64,000 nt of DNA from UBA6522 sp963664945 (GTDB lineage Bacteria > Pseudomonadota > Gammaproteobacteria > Steroidobacterales > Rariloculaceae). Position numbers and translations under genes: made by a program. The notes below the pieces were generated by a model that was given only the letters and a program-made list of their open reading frames with translations, did no database searches and was not told the origin of the DNA. The stretch is from contig OY761822.1 in assembly GCA_963664945.1 (NCBI GenBank), forward strand, positions 310,001-374,000, read 5' to 3'. Every line of letters begins with the position of its first letter. Within the stretch, counting starts at the first letter, position 1. Below, piece by piece: positions 15,796 through 23,259 of this stretch.

Positions 15796-16305
15796 TCATA
15801 TGTAACCGCGTTCGGCCAGGGACACGAATGAGCCGTCGGTGACGACGATGTGGTCGAGGAGCCGCACGTCGATGAGCTGCAGCGCGCTGCCGAGCTTCCG
15901 GGCGATGTCGCGGTCGGCCCCGCTCGGTTCGGCGATTCCCGTGGGGCGGTTACGGAAGAGCACCACGGCGGCGGCGTTGTTGTCCAGGGCCTTCTGCACG
16001 ACGACACGCGGAGAAACGGCCGCCCAATCGACGGTGCCGCGGAAGAGTTCGACGACCCGGATGAGGCGATGGCGGGTGTCGAGAAGAACGATGCCGAAAA
16101 CCTCGTTGCGGCGGCCGCTGAGCTTCAGGCGCAGGAATCGCTGGATGTCCTCCGGCGCGGTGAAGGCGCGGCCCGGACGGTAGCGGCTGGACAACACGTT
16201 CAGGGCGAGGGCGACGACGGAGGATTTCTCGCTCTTCGACAGGCAGGCGGGCGAAAGCGCGGCGAAACGGTTCTCGGCCGTGGTTGGGGTGGTGGATGCG
16301 GGCAT
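15796..16305 (-). CDS. RadC-like paralogue with degenerate metal motif
   Basis: This is a 169-residue paralogue of the preceding RadC protein, equal in length and collinear: SVVALALNVLSSRYRPGR, LKLSGRRNEVFGIVLLDTRH, ELFRGTVDWAAVSPRVVVQK, DHIVVTDGSFVSLAERG. The key difference is the metal site: the HNHP of the partner is RNRP here (VVLFRNRPTGIAEPSGAD), so both zinc-binding histidines are arginine while the downstream D is kept. A JAB-type peptidase activity is therefore not expected. The reading frame and the other conserved positions are intact, which argues for retained function as a non-catalytic form rather than decay. The start follows GAGGAG. Confidence 0.88.
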   Translation of the reverse strand: MPASTTPTTAENRFAALSPACLSKSEKSSVVALALNVLSSRYRPGRAFTAPEDIQRFLRLKLSGRRNEVFGIVLLDTRHRLIRVVELFRGTVDWAAVSPRVVVQKALDNNAAAVVLFRNRPTGIAEPSGADRDIARKLGSALQLIDVRLLDHIVVTDGSFVSLAERGYI

Positions 16306-16477
16306 GGTCGACAGGCTCCTCGACGGTTCCGGGGAAGGCGGCGGAAAGAAAAGGGCGTATCCCGGGCGTCGGACGGCGAGGGGAATACCCCCGCCGGCAC
16401 CCGGAATCCGCCCCATCCGGGCGGAGCGCAACCCTCCGCGTTGCCGGGCGCAGGAACGGAGACGGGGACGGGATCGA

Positions 16478-16573
16478 TCAGCCGAATCGATCGCCGGCCT
16501 CGGTGAACGTCCAACGATGATCGGCAATGGCCTCGTCGACGGCGGCGTCGAAGGTCAGGTAGTCATACTCGTG
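16478..16573 (-). pseudogene. Truncated copy of the 3' end of the gene at 17558
   Basis: The minus strand encodes the same tail as the intact gene downstream (ending AVDEAIADHRWTFTEAGDRFG), including its stop codon, but homology stops abruptly after about 32 codons. Homology also runs ~60 bases past the stop into the flank (to about 16420). The two copies, 1,080 bp apart, bracket the response-regulator gene. Confidence 0.85.
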
Positions 16574-16715
16574 AAGGCCCTCCTCGCAAATCCCGAATCG
16601 CACAAGACAATCTCAGAAGCGTCCTTTCAAAACCGCAAGCGCTGCGATCCAGACCCAAATGACCCACGTCGAACCGGTAACATAGTATCGTCATGTCTCG
16701 CGAAGCTCGCAGCGT

Positions 16716-17441
16716 ATGACGGACGGCACCCCCAAGGTCTTTATTTGTGACCCGAACCCCTTCGCCCTGGACGGGGCGCAGCGCGCCTTTCGACAAGCAG
16801 GCCTGAATGTGGTGGGCGCGACGACTGATCCTTCGACACGCCTCACCGGCCAGGATACCCAACGACCGGTAATTTACTTTGTCGATTACACCCCCGGCGA
16901 AATGTTCGGCGCTTCTCTCATCACTCGCCTTTTGAGGGCTGACGCTTCTCGGCGTATCGTGGTTTACAGTTCTCTTGAGTATGTGTCGGCGATCGCAGCG
17001 GCCTACGAGGCGGGCGCTTCGGCGTTCGTCCGCAAAGGGGTGACGATGCACGATGTGCTGGAGGTGATCGGCGCCGTACATCGGCTGACAAATGGCCATG
17101 ATCGCCACTTCCCCGGGACACTTGGCCAGGACCTTGCCGTGTTTTACGTCAGCGGCGGCCGGGCCGACGCCTCACCCCAAGAACTGTTGACGGGGAGGCA
17201 ACTGGAAATTTTCGTGATGGTTGCCAAAGGCTTGCAAGTAACGCAGATTGCCAATCGGCTGCAATTAGACCGCCGCACCGTTTCAAACCACCTTGTCGCC
17301 ATCCGGAAACGATTGAGTATCCCACGTGAGCATTTTCGTTCTTGCGCGATCGAGAACAAACTCATCGATGCTCCGTACTCCCCGCACGGCAGGCCGATCA
17401 GCGACGACGCCTCACAAGCCAACCGGGCACGAGAGTCCTGA
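16716..17441 (+). CDS. NarL/FixJ-type response regulator
   Basis: This is a 241-residue two-domain regulator. The receiver domain covers ~1-125: KVFICDPNPFALDG (acidic pocket), phosphoacceptor Asp in VIYFVDYTP at ~57, and the lysine in AGASAFVRKG at ~107. The LuxR-type HTH covers ~155-215: LLTGRQLEIFVMVAKGLQVT, then IANRLQLDRRTVSNHL. It would bind DNA after phosphorylation by an unseen kinase; none is encoded nearby. It is on the opposite strand to most of its neighbours and clearly lower in GC, with AT-rich codons, so it was probably acquired later than the rest of the element. It lies between two copies of a neighbour's 3' end. Confidence 0.9.
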   Translation: MTDGTPKVFICDPNPFALDGAQRAFRQAGLNVVGATTDPSTRLTGQDTQRPVIYFVDYTPGEMFGASLITRLLRADASRRIVVYSSLEYVSAIAAAYEAGASAFVRKGVTMHDVLEVIGAVHRLTNGHDRHFPGTLGQDLAVFYVSGGRADASPQELLTGRQLEIFVMVAKGLQVTQIANRLQLDRRTVSNHLVAIRKRLSIPREHFRSCAIENKLIDAPYSPHGRPISDDASQANRARES

Positions 17442-17497
17442 CCTGAAGTGACCAGGAGGACACGGTAGCGCGGCGTGTACCTTTGTAGTCTGCCCTT

Positions 17498-17653
17498 CCA
17501 GGCGGACCGCAACCGTCCGCGTTGCCAGGGGCCGGAACGGAACGGGGACTGGATCGATCAGCCGAACCGATCGCCGGCCTCGGTGAACGTCCAACGTTGA
17601 TCGGCGATGGCCTCGTCGACGGCGGCGTCGGAGGTCAGGCAGTCGTACTCGCG
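17498..17653. repeat. Direct repeat flanking the response regulator (second copy)
   Basis: About 155 bp match the segment at ~16420-16573 with scattered substitutions and a few indels (shared landmarks: ccgcgttgcc, ggatcgatcagccga, ctcgtcgacggcggcgtcg). This copy is the true 3' end and flank of the gene at 17558; the other is the truncated duplicate. Confidence 0.85.
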
Positions 17654-18202
17654 CTCGAGCTGGCGATAGAGCCAGCGCGCGAGGTCGCGAATCGCCTCGA
17701 CAACGGCGTGCTCGGCTTCGTCCGTCATGGCTTGCCCGGATGGGCTGTCGCGTTCGACCTCGATCGTCATGCTGTACTCGTGGCAGTAGCGGTCGGACTG
17801 GCGGATGCGGGCACCGAGCTGGTAGAGGTTTCGCCGTTGTACGCGCTGAAGATCGTCGGCGATGGCGTGCAGCGCCTCGTCGTTGGGGGCGTAGCTGCGG
17901 ATGGCGCGTGACGCGGCCCTGGCATAACGGTAGGCCGCATCGAACGAGGCGCCTGCACCCTGGTGGGCGAACCCGGAAAACCAGAGGTTGGGCGCCTCGC
18001 GCGTGCCGCCGCCCATGAGCCGGACGGCGCGGGTTCGCAGCGTCACGCCGAGCAGGCCGCAGACTGTCTGGAAGTCCTCGAAGACGGCGTCGTACCAGTC
18101 CCGGTCGAGGCAGGTGTCCCGATACCAGGCCCGGGCCCGCTCCCGGGCGTTCCGGGGCAGTTCGGGGAGTTCGTATACGACGGTTTCGACGATGCGGGGC
18201 AT
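17558..18202 (-). CDS. Conserved phage/plasmid protein of unknown function
   Basis: This is a 214-residue protein of a family often seen on phages and plasmids. The pattern is a short N-terminal strand then helix (VVYELPELPRNARERARAWY), a mid section with LWFSGFAHQGAGASFDAAYR, SYAPNDEALHAIADDLQRVQ, YCHEYSMTIEVERDS, and a helical C-terminus RDLARWLYRQLEREYDCLTS ending FTEAGDRFG. Some relatives are labelled as antitoxin-like in databases, but I know of no solid evidence for that. The start follows CAGGAGG. Its 3' end is duplicated about 1 kb away, on the far side of the response regulator. Confidence 0.75.
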   Translation of the reverse strand: MPRIVETVVYELPELPRNARERARAWYRDTCLDRDWYDAVFEDFQTVCGLLGVTLRTRAVRLMGGGTREAPNLWFSGFAHQGAGASFDAAYRYARAASRAIRSYAPNDEALHAIADDLQRVQRRNLYQLGARIRQSDRYCHEYSMTIEVERDSPSGQAMTDEAEHAVVEAIRDLARWLYRQLEREYDCLTSDAAVDEAIADQRWTFTEAGDRFG

Positions 18203-18764
18203 GGGCCTTACCTCCTGTGCCGCGAGGGGGCGGACGCCGGGGCTCGCGGTTGCGCTCGCGCGCCCGCGTCCCGGCCGGGACTCGCCGGGGAAAAGGCTCG
18301 ACGCGACTCCCGCCGTCGCAGGGGCAGAACGCGGCGCAGACGCAAGCGCAGCGCGCCGCGGGGAACTCAAGCGCCAGCTACAGACTCGGTACCAAGAGTC
18401 GGGACGAAGGCCGGCGGCTCGAACTCGAATTAATTGCGCAAGTAGCGGAAGCCAAGTGGGATGGCATCGCCAAATCCTGGGGACAAATGCCGCCGCGGTC
18501 GTCGGGGGATGACGAAGCGAGAATCGTCGAACCCGGGTGCTGAAAACAGTTGTCCCTCACGGGGACACGCGGTGGTGGGAGGTATCGGTACGTTCAAGCT
18601 GCAGGAACAGGGACAGTGGTTCGGTCCGGGGCCCACTTGAGAGCCAATGCACCAGGGTTTCGAGACTCGCTCCCGGTTCCAGGCGCGTCAGTCTGGACTT
18701 GGATTGTGGCGGTATTGGAAGGGTGCAAGTTGTCAACTGACAGGCGACATGCCAGCGTTCGGCC
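18203..18764. other. Non-coding stretch, no gene seen
   Basis: I find no convincing gene, terminator or RNA here. The frames that stay open lack family features and ribosome binding sites. GC falls from left to right, so this may be a recombination joint between the mobile-element backbone and the HigBA segment. Confidence 0.6.
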
Positions 18765-19042
18765 GTGGCCGCATCGTTCCGGCACCTTGGGTTGAAGGCG
18801 CTCTACGAAGACCGGACGGGCGGCGTGTGGCGCCGGAGCGTGTGGAGAAGTTGCGGGACATCCTGGGCGCGCTCGACCGCAGCCGGGGACCGGAGTGCAT
18901 GAACCTGCCGGGGTTCCGCCTGCACGCGCTGAAGGGACGGATGAAGGGTCATTACGCGGTGACAGGGTCCGGGAACTGGCGGGTCACGATTCGGTTCGAG
19001 GACGGTTCAGCCGTGGATGTCGATTACGTTGACTGCCATTGA
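18765..19042 (+). pseudogene. higB: HigB/RelE-type toxin, apparently frameshifted
   Basis: The C-terminal two thirds match HigB toxins (mRNA-cleaving RelE superfamily): RVAPERVEKLRDILGALDRS, NLPGFRLHALKGRMKGHYAV, SGNWRVTIRFEDGSAVDVDY, ending VDCH. The family N-terminus is present but in another frame: SFRHLGLKALYEDRTG reads cleanly up to about 18820, where one extra G would be needed to join it to RRVAPERV. The toxin therefore appears inactivated by a one-base deletion (or a sequencing error). A shorter alternative frame starting at 18749 is open but has an unrelated N-terminus. The antitoxin follows ten bases downstream. Confidence 0.7.
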
Positions 19043-19052
19043 GGAGAGTGGA

Positions 19053-19340
19053 ATGAGCATGCACAACCCCCCGCATCCGGGAGGGATCGTCAGGCGCCGG
19101 TGCCTCGAACCCATGGGTTTGTCGGTGACCCGTGCGGCGCGGGGCCTGGGTGTGACGCGTCAGGCGTTGTCGGAACTGGTGAACGGGCACACGGGGGTAT
19201 CGGTTGAGATGTCCATCAGGCTGTCGAAGGCGTTTGGGTCGACACCCGAGACCTGGTTGGGAATGCAGATGGCCTACGATCTGTGGCAGGCCCGGAAACG
19301 GGCCGAGGAGATTGCCGTGGAGGAGTTGGCGGCGGCGTGA
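19053..19340 (+). CDS. higA: HigA-type antitoxin (XRE HTH)
   Basis: This is a 95-residue antitoxin. It opens with NPPHPGGIVRRRCLEPMGLS, the HigA hallmark, followed by the HTH TRAARGLGVTRQALSELVNGH and the conserved SVEMSIRLSKAFGSTPETWL. The C-terminal helix DLWQARKRAEEI is typical. It binds the toxin and represses the operon promoter. GAGGAG precedes the ATG, and the gene directly follows higB, the reverse-order arrangement characteristic of HigBA. It is intact although the toxin looks broken, as expected if the toxin was lost first. Confidence 0.92.
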   Translation: MSMHNPPHPGGIVRRRCLEPMGLSVTRAARGLGVTRQALSELVNGHTGVSVEMSIRLSKAFGSTPETWLGMQMAYDLWQARKRAEEIAVEELAAA

Positions 19341-19600
19341 ATTGGGGTGCTGCGCGCGGGCGGTTCGAGCCGCTTGATGTGATTCCTGGCCGCCGCGTCG
19401 GGGCCGTGCAACGCGCCGCTGTAAGGGCGGGGTTATGGCGCACGGGATGGCGTGGGCCGCGGTGCCGGTGGCGGTTCGGGCGTAGCCGTGTCGGCTCATG
19501 TCCACGCCGTGGGCGGGATGCATTGCGGGATGCCGGCACGCGATATAAGGTCCGCGTCTATTACGCCGCCCGCCGGCCAGGGAACGGGCAAGAGACAGGG

Positions 19601-20041
19601 ATGGAACGCATGGGCAACGGGGAGCAGAGGGATTGGGCGGACATTTGCCGCGTGATGGCGATGATGGCGGTTCGGAACACGAAACTGGAAGACATCCACG
19701 CCGGGCTGGTGCCGGTCAGCCGCACCGGGGATTTTTCCGACGTGACGGTCGTAGACGCCGACGGGCGGCGGATCCCGTGGCCGGAGGTGTCGCATTTCGA
19801 TGACAGTCAGATGCGGGACCTGATGCGCCAGGTCGTGAACCGCCTGTACACGTTCTTCACGATGGACGATGACCCCGATTTCCAGGACATCGTCATGCTC
19901 TGGCTGGGTGTGGCACGACGCTGGGACGAGCCCGAGCTGGACGAGGAACTCATGCGCGGGATTGAGGTTCGGCGCGGGCGAGACGAAGAGCGAATTCGGT
20001 ACGACAAAGGGACGATCGCGAATAGCAACCGCACCGGCTGA
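19601..20041 (+). CDS. Conserved hypothetical protein
   Basis: This is a 146-residue acidic protein. It has NGEQRDWADICRVMAMMAVR, then a conserved-looking block EDIHAGLVPVSRTGDFSDVT, VVDADGRRIPWPEVSHFDDS, a helical section MRDLMRQVVNRLYTFFTM, and an acidic tail with RRWDEPELDEELMRGIEVRR. Similar proteins occur on plasmids, but no function is known to me. The start used (MERMGNG) lies behind AGACAGGG; a second ATG is three codons later. It directly abuts a UPF0149 remnant. Confidence 0.6.
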   Translation: MERMGNGEQRDWADICRVMAMMAVRNTKLEDIHAGLVPVSRTGDFSDVTVVDADGRRIPWPEVSHFDDSQMRDLMRQVVNRLYTFFTMDDDPDFQDIVMLWLGVARRWDEPELDEELMRGIEVRRGRDEERIRYDKGTIANSNRTG

Positions 20042-20172
20042 GCAAGATCCTGGAGGCGCTGGACCCGGAAAAAGACGCGATGTCGGACGGGAAGATGGAC
20101 GGCTTCGTGACGGGACAGGTGCTGCAGGAAGAGCCGGTGACGCCGGCGCAATGGTTGCCGCAGGTGTGGGGA
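20042..20172 (+). pseudogene. Fragment of a UPF0149 (YecA/YgfB-like) gene
   Basis: Directly after the preceding stop codon, the frame reads SKILEALDPEKDAMSDGKMD, then GFVTGQVLQEEPVTPAQWLP and QVWG, the conserved UPF0149 core. Homology ends at about 20172 and the following sequence belongs to another gene in the opposite direction. An intact UPF0149 protein lies 650 bases further on; this fragment is not identical to it, so it is the remnant of a different copy. Confidence 0.7.
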
Positions 20173-20179
20173 CCGCGGA

Positions 20180-20325
20180 GACAGGCCGGGGGCAGGCGGG
20201 AGGCCGGCGCTCATGCCGCGGAACGGCTCCACGACGTAGCATTCGCCCTTGTCGATGAGCCCGGCGCCGAAGTAGTCGGTTAAAAAGGTAGGCGCCGGCG
20301 CGCGGCTGTCCAGGGGTTGGGTCAT
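20180..20325 (-). pseudogene. 5' fragment of an unknown gene
   Basis: On the minus strand GGAGG lies ten bases before an ATG, starting MTQPLDSRAPAPTFLTDYFG, AGLIDKGECYVVEPFRGMSA, which looks like real protein. After about 45 codons the frame runs into the UPF0149 fragment read backwards. It therefore looks like the beginning of a gene whose rest was removed by rearrangement. I do not recognise the family. Confidence 0.5.
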
Positions 20326-20543
20326 CGCTGCATCCTCCCTCGTGCCGGTGATTCGAGCCGTGGCGGGCTTCCCCCTCGGGCACTGGCCGCCGTCCCGGTC
20401 GAAGCGAACCGCTGCCCTTCGGCGGCGTGCCGGCATGTACGCGCGGATGCCGCAATTCCGACGATGCGGCCATGCGTCGGCCACACCGCGTAAAATGTGC
20501 GTCCGGAACAGGCGATGGATGCCTGACAGGGAGGACGACACCG

Positions 20544-20822
20544 ATGGCCATCGACGAAAGCACGCTCACCAAGGGGCAATTGAGAAAGCTCGGCGCCTTG
20601 CGCCGGTACGTGGGAAACGAACTGGGCGAAGAGGCGTTGGAGAGATGGATGGCGCAGCAGACCGCGGCCAAGGTCGACCCTGTGGCGCAGAAGATCGAAC
20701 AGGCGCTGGCGGGATTCGCCGGGGAGCGAAAGTTCAATCTAGGAATTTACGGGTATACGGTTCGGCGGGCCCGGGGCAAGGACGCGAGCGGGTTCGTGGC
20801 GACGAAGAACGACAAGCCATGA
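20544..20822 (+). CDS. Small hypothetical protein coupled to the UPF0149 gene
   Basis: This is a 92-residue basic protein: MAIDESTLTKGQLRKLGALR, then RYVGNELGEEALERWMAQQ, a helical middle, and KFNLGIYGYTVRRARGKDAS at the end. GGAGG is placed 12 bases before the ATG. Its stop overlaps the start of the next gene (ATGA), so the two are translationally coupled and probably act together. No domain is recognised. Confidence 0.65.
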   Translation: MAIDESTLTKGQLRKLGALRRYVGNELGEEALERWMAQQTAAKVDPVAQKIEQALAGFAGERKFNLGIYGYTVRRARGKDASGFVATKNDKP

Positions 20823-21541
20823 GCCGGTATCACTGGAGCGACACGCTCGAACCCGTGCTCGACGAGGGGATCGAGGCCGGGGAAGACATCCGGCAGTTGG
20901 GGACAAAGCTGGGAAAACTGGCTGAGGAAGGCGCGGCGATGCCGGCGGTGGAGATGGACGGGTTCGTGGCCGGCCTTCAGGTGCTGCCGGAAGTCGTGCC
21001 GGCGCCCGAGTGGGTTGTGCACGTGTGGGGACCTGAGACCGAGTTCGACAATATCGGGGAGGGCATGGAAATGGAGGCGGCCCTGCTCGGTCACTACCAC
21101 GGCGTGGGCCGGACGCTTGAGGAGGAGCCGGATCGGTACCGGCCGCTGCTGGAGGAAGACATGCGGGACGGGGGCGTGGTCTGGAAACCGTGGATCCTCG
21201 GTTTCGCCCGCGCGATGCGGTTGCGTCCCGCCGCCTGGGCGAGGATCGAATCGATCGACGACCTGGACGTGCAGGAGGCGTTGCTGGTGATGCAGAGGCT
21301 CCATGAGGCGGCGAACGGGACGAGCGGACTGGAGCCCGAAGGGCTCGACCTGCTGGACGAAATGGCGCCGATGCTGATCTGCGGCATGGTGCGCGAACTG
21401 AGTTCGCTCAGGCCGTCGCAGGGCGGTGCGAAGAGGCGTGAGGCGAACCTGACGGAGGTATCCCCCTCGACGGCGGAGGGTCAGGTGCCGTGCGCCTGCG
21501 GCTCGGGGCGCGCGTACCGTCGCTGTTGCGGCGCGCATTGA
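20819..21541 (+). CDS. UPF0149 family protein with SEC-C zinc motif
   Basis: This is a 240-residue protein. Residues ~35-190 are UPF0149 (YecA/YgfB-like): MPAVEMDGFVAGLQVLPEVV, PAPEWVVHVWG, VWKPWILGFARAMRLRPAAW. The last 20 residues are a SEC-C motif, PCACGSGRAYRRCCGAH, which binds zinc and is known from SecA tails and many nucleic-acid or regulatory proteins. YecA-like proteins with SEC-C domains may bind ribosomes or metallochaperone partners; the exact role is not established. The start overlaps the upstream stop. A broken second UPF0149 lies upstream. Confidence 0.88.
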   Translation: MSRYHWSDTLEPVLDEGIEAGEDIRQLGTKLGKLAEEGAAMPAVEMDGFVAGLQVLPEVVPAPEWVVHVWGPETEFDNIGEGMEMEAALLGHYHGVGRTLEEEPDRYRPLLEEDMRDGGVVWKPWILGFARAMRLRPAAWARIESIDDLDVQEALLVMQRLHEAANGTSGLEPEGLDLLDEMAPMLICGMVRELSSLRPSQGGAKRREANLTEVSPSTAEGQVPCACGSGRAYRRCCGAH

Positions 21542-21588
21542 GGAATAGGCTGGTGCCTGCGTGGGCCAAGAGGGACACAAGGAAATCA

Positions 21589-21900
21589 ATGGACGAACGG
21601 GGAGAAGGCCCGACGCCAGAGAAATTCTCGCAGGGAACGGTCAGGGCCAGGCGCCTGTTGCTGGGCGCGTCCGTGGTGGGGTTCCTGGTGGCGACGGTTC
21701 CGTTGGCGGGGGAACCGGTGTCCGTCTTAGGCATTGGTGCGAGCGTGAGCGACGACGTGCTGAGAGGCTTGCTGGTGCTCGTGCTTGTCTATCTCGCAGC
21801 CAGCTTCACCGTGTGCGTGTTCACGGATCTGGCTGGCGCCCGACCGACGCGGTTCGAAATCAGACTTCGCGAAAAGATCAATAGGCAGACGGCCGATTGA
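21589..21900 (+). CDS. Small membrane protein
   Basis: This is a 103-residue protein with two predicted transmembrane helices: LLLGASVVGFLVATVPLAG (about residues 21-39) and RGLLVLVLVYLAASFTVCVF (about 61-80). A charged N-terminus and a basic C-terminal tail (RFEIRLREKINRQTAD) lie on the same side. The chosen ATG has AAGGAAA just upstream; an open frame further upstream overlaps the previous gene and is rejected. Function is unknown. Confidence 0.6.
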   Translation: MDERGEGPTPEKFSQGTVRARRLLLGASVVGFLVATVPLAGEPVSVLGIGASVSDDVLRGLLVLVLVYLAASFTVCVFTDLAGARPTRFEIRLREKINRQTAD

Positions 21901-21903
21901 CAC

Positions 21904-21929
21904 CTTACGGAAATAATCAAACCCGTAAG
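21904..21929. repeat. Small inverted repeat after the membrane-protein gene
   Basis: CTTACGG and CCGTAAG are separated by 12 AT-rich bases, immediately after the stop codon. It could act as a weak terminator or a protein-binding site; there is no T tract. Confidence 0.4.
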
Positions 21930-22073
21930 ACACTGATTGCACTCACATTACGTTTGGAGTTGGTAAACTTGGGCCAAGGCGCCGGGCGCCTGACGTACGT
22001 GGTGCAGCTCCGCGGGCCGGACGGCTCCCGGCTCGCGGCGCTGGCTCGCCCACACCCGGAGAGGGCCGTGGTT

Positions 22074-23060
22074 TTATTCGCGCCCCTGCAACCGGGCCAG
22101 CTGCGCCGCACCGCTGCGCCCGGGCAGCAGCCGTTCGCCGTAGCGGCTGACCATGGCGGGGGTCTTCCAGCGCCCGGCGTGCATGATGGCGGGCAGTTCC
22201 ACGCCCGCGGCGATCATGTCCTGCGCCGCACCGACGCGCGGGCTGTGTCCGGATACCGCCTCGACCACCTCCGCCGGCAGCCCCGCCGCGCGGGCCATGG
22301 CCTTGTAGATGCGCGGGACCTGGCTCGGATGCAGACCCGGGCCGACCCGTCCGCCCTTGCCAACGGAGCGGAACAGGCGCCCGTCGCGGATCCCGCTGCG
22401 GCGCAGCCACCGGGTCAGCAGCGCCGTGGTGTCGTGGGCGAGGTAGACCGTGGCGGAGCGCCCGCCGGCGTCCGTCTTGCTCCGGCGCAACAGCAGCGTC
22501 GCGCCGCCGTGGGTGTCCGGTTCAAGATCGGCGAGGCGCGCCCGGCACAGTTCCGAACGGCGCAGCAAGCCGTCGTAAGCCACCGCGAGCAGCGCCCGGT
22601 TGCGCGCGTCGATGAGCCGCTCGCCGGCGGCCTCGATGAGGCGCTCGCGCAGCGGCCACACCAGCCCGTGGGCCTGTTTCTGCCGGCACCCGCGCCGCCG
22701 CTGCATCCGTTTCAGCGCGAGCCCGACCCGCGGGTCCGACAGCGCGTCCGCAGCTGCCCCACCGCGCTGCGCCAGCCCGATGCTCGCCACGTAACGGCGC
22801 ACCGTCGCCGGGGCGCGCTGCCCCGCCATGGCGTCGATGAACGCGGCAAGCGTCCCGGCGCGCACGGGGAGGCTGTCCAGGTCCCTTGCCGCGCACCAGC
22901 CGCGGAACACCGCCATGTCGGCGCGAACGGCGCGCTCGGTGTTGTCGCTGTACGCACCGCGCCCCGCCACGATCCGCTCCTCAAGCGGTTCGTACGGGTC
23001 CGTCGCCCCCCCGGGCGGTTCGGGCGCACCGGCGGCGGCCGGGCGATCATCGAGGCGCAT
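22074..23060 (-). CDS. Tyrosine recombinase, copy 1
   Basis: This is a site-specific tyrosine recombinase of about 328 residues from the ATG used here. An N-terminal SAM-like DNA-binding part (YSDNTERAVRADMAVFRGWC, APATVRRYVASIGLAQR) is followed by the catalytic domain: Arg in DGLLRRSELCRARLAD, Lys in RSKTDAGGRS, HxxR in SGHSPRVGAAQDM, Trp in HAGRWKTPAMVSRYGE, with the nucleophile Tyr in SRYG. All catalytic residues are present. The start is uncertain: a TTG 46 codons upstream is possible, and neither has a clear ribosome binding site. It is a close paralogue of the recombinase at 26463; the C-termini are almost the same (GERLL..RSGAAQLARLQ). Confidence 0.9.
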   Translation of the reverse strand: MRLDDRPAAAGAPEPPGGATDPYEPLEERIVAGRGAYSDNTERAVRADMAVFRGWCAARDLDSLPVRAGTLAAFIDAMAGQRAPATVRRYVASIGLAQRGGAAADALSDPRVGLALKRMQRRRGCRQKQAHGLVWPLRERLIEAAGERLIDARNRALLAVAYDGLLRRSELCRARLADLEPDTHGGATLLLRRSKTDAGGRSATVYLAHDTTALLTRWLRRSGIRDGRLFRSVGKGGRVGPGLHPSQVPRIYKAMARAAGLPAEVVEAVSGHSPRVGAAQDMIAAGVELPAIMHAGRWKTPAMVSRYGERLLPGRSGAAQLARLQGRE

Positions 23061-23259
23061 CGGCGGGTCATGGAACTCAGCGTCGGAAACCGCCGCGATA
23101 TTGACCGAACACGCGCACGGTGCAACATCGCGCGCGGCTCGTCGTCCCGTACATTTCGGGCGCCCCGGGCCGCGCGCGCGCGCAACCGGCGTGCCCAACG
23201 CAGCACCAGCAGCCGCCGACGCCGACCTGCGGACTACCGAAATCCGGCCGCCCTACCAG

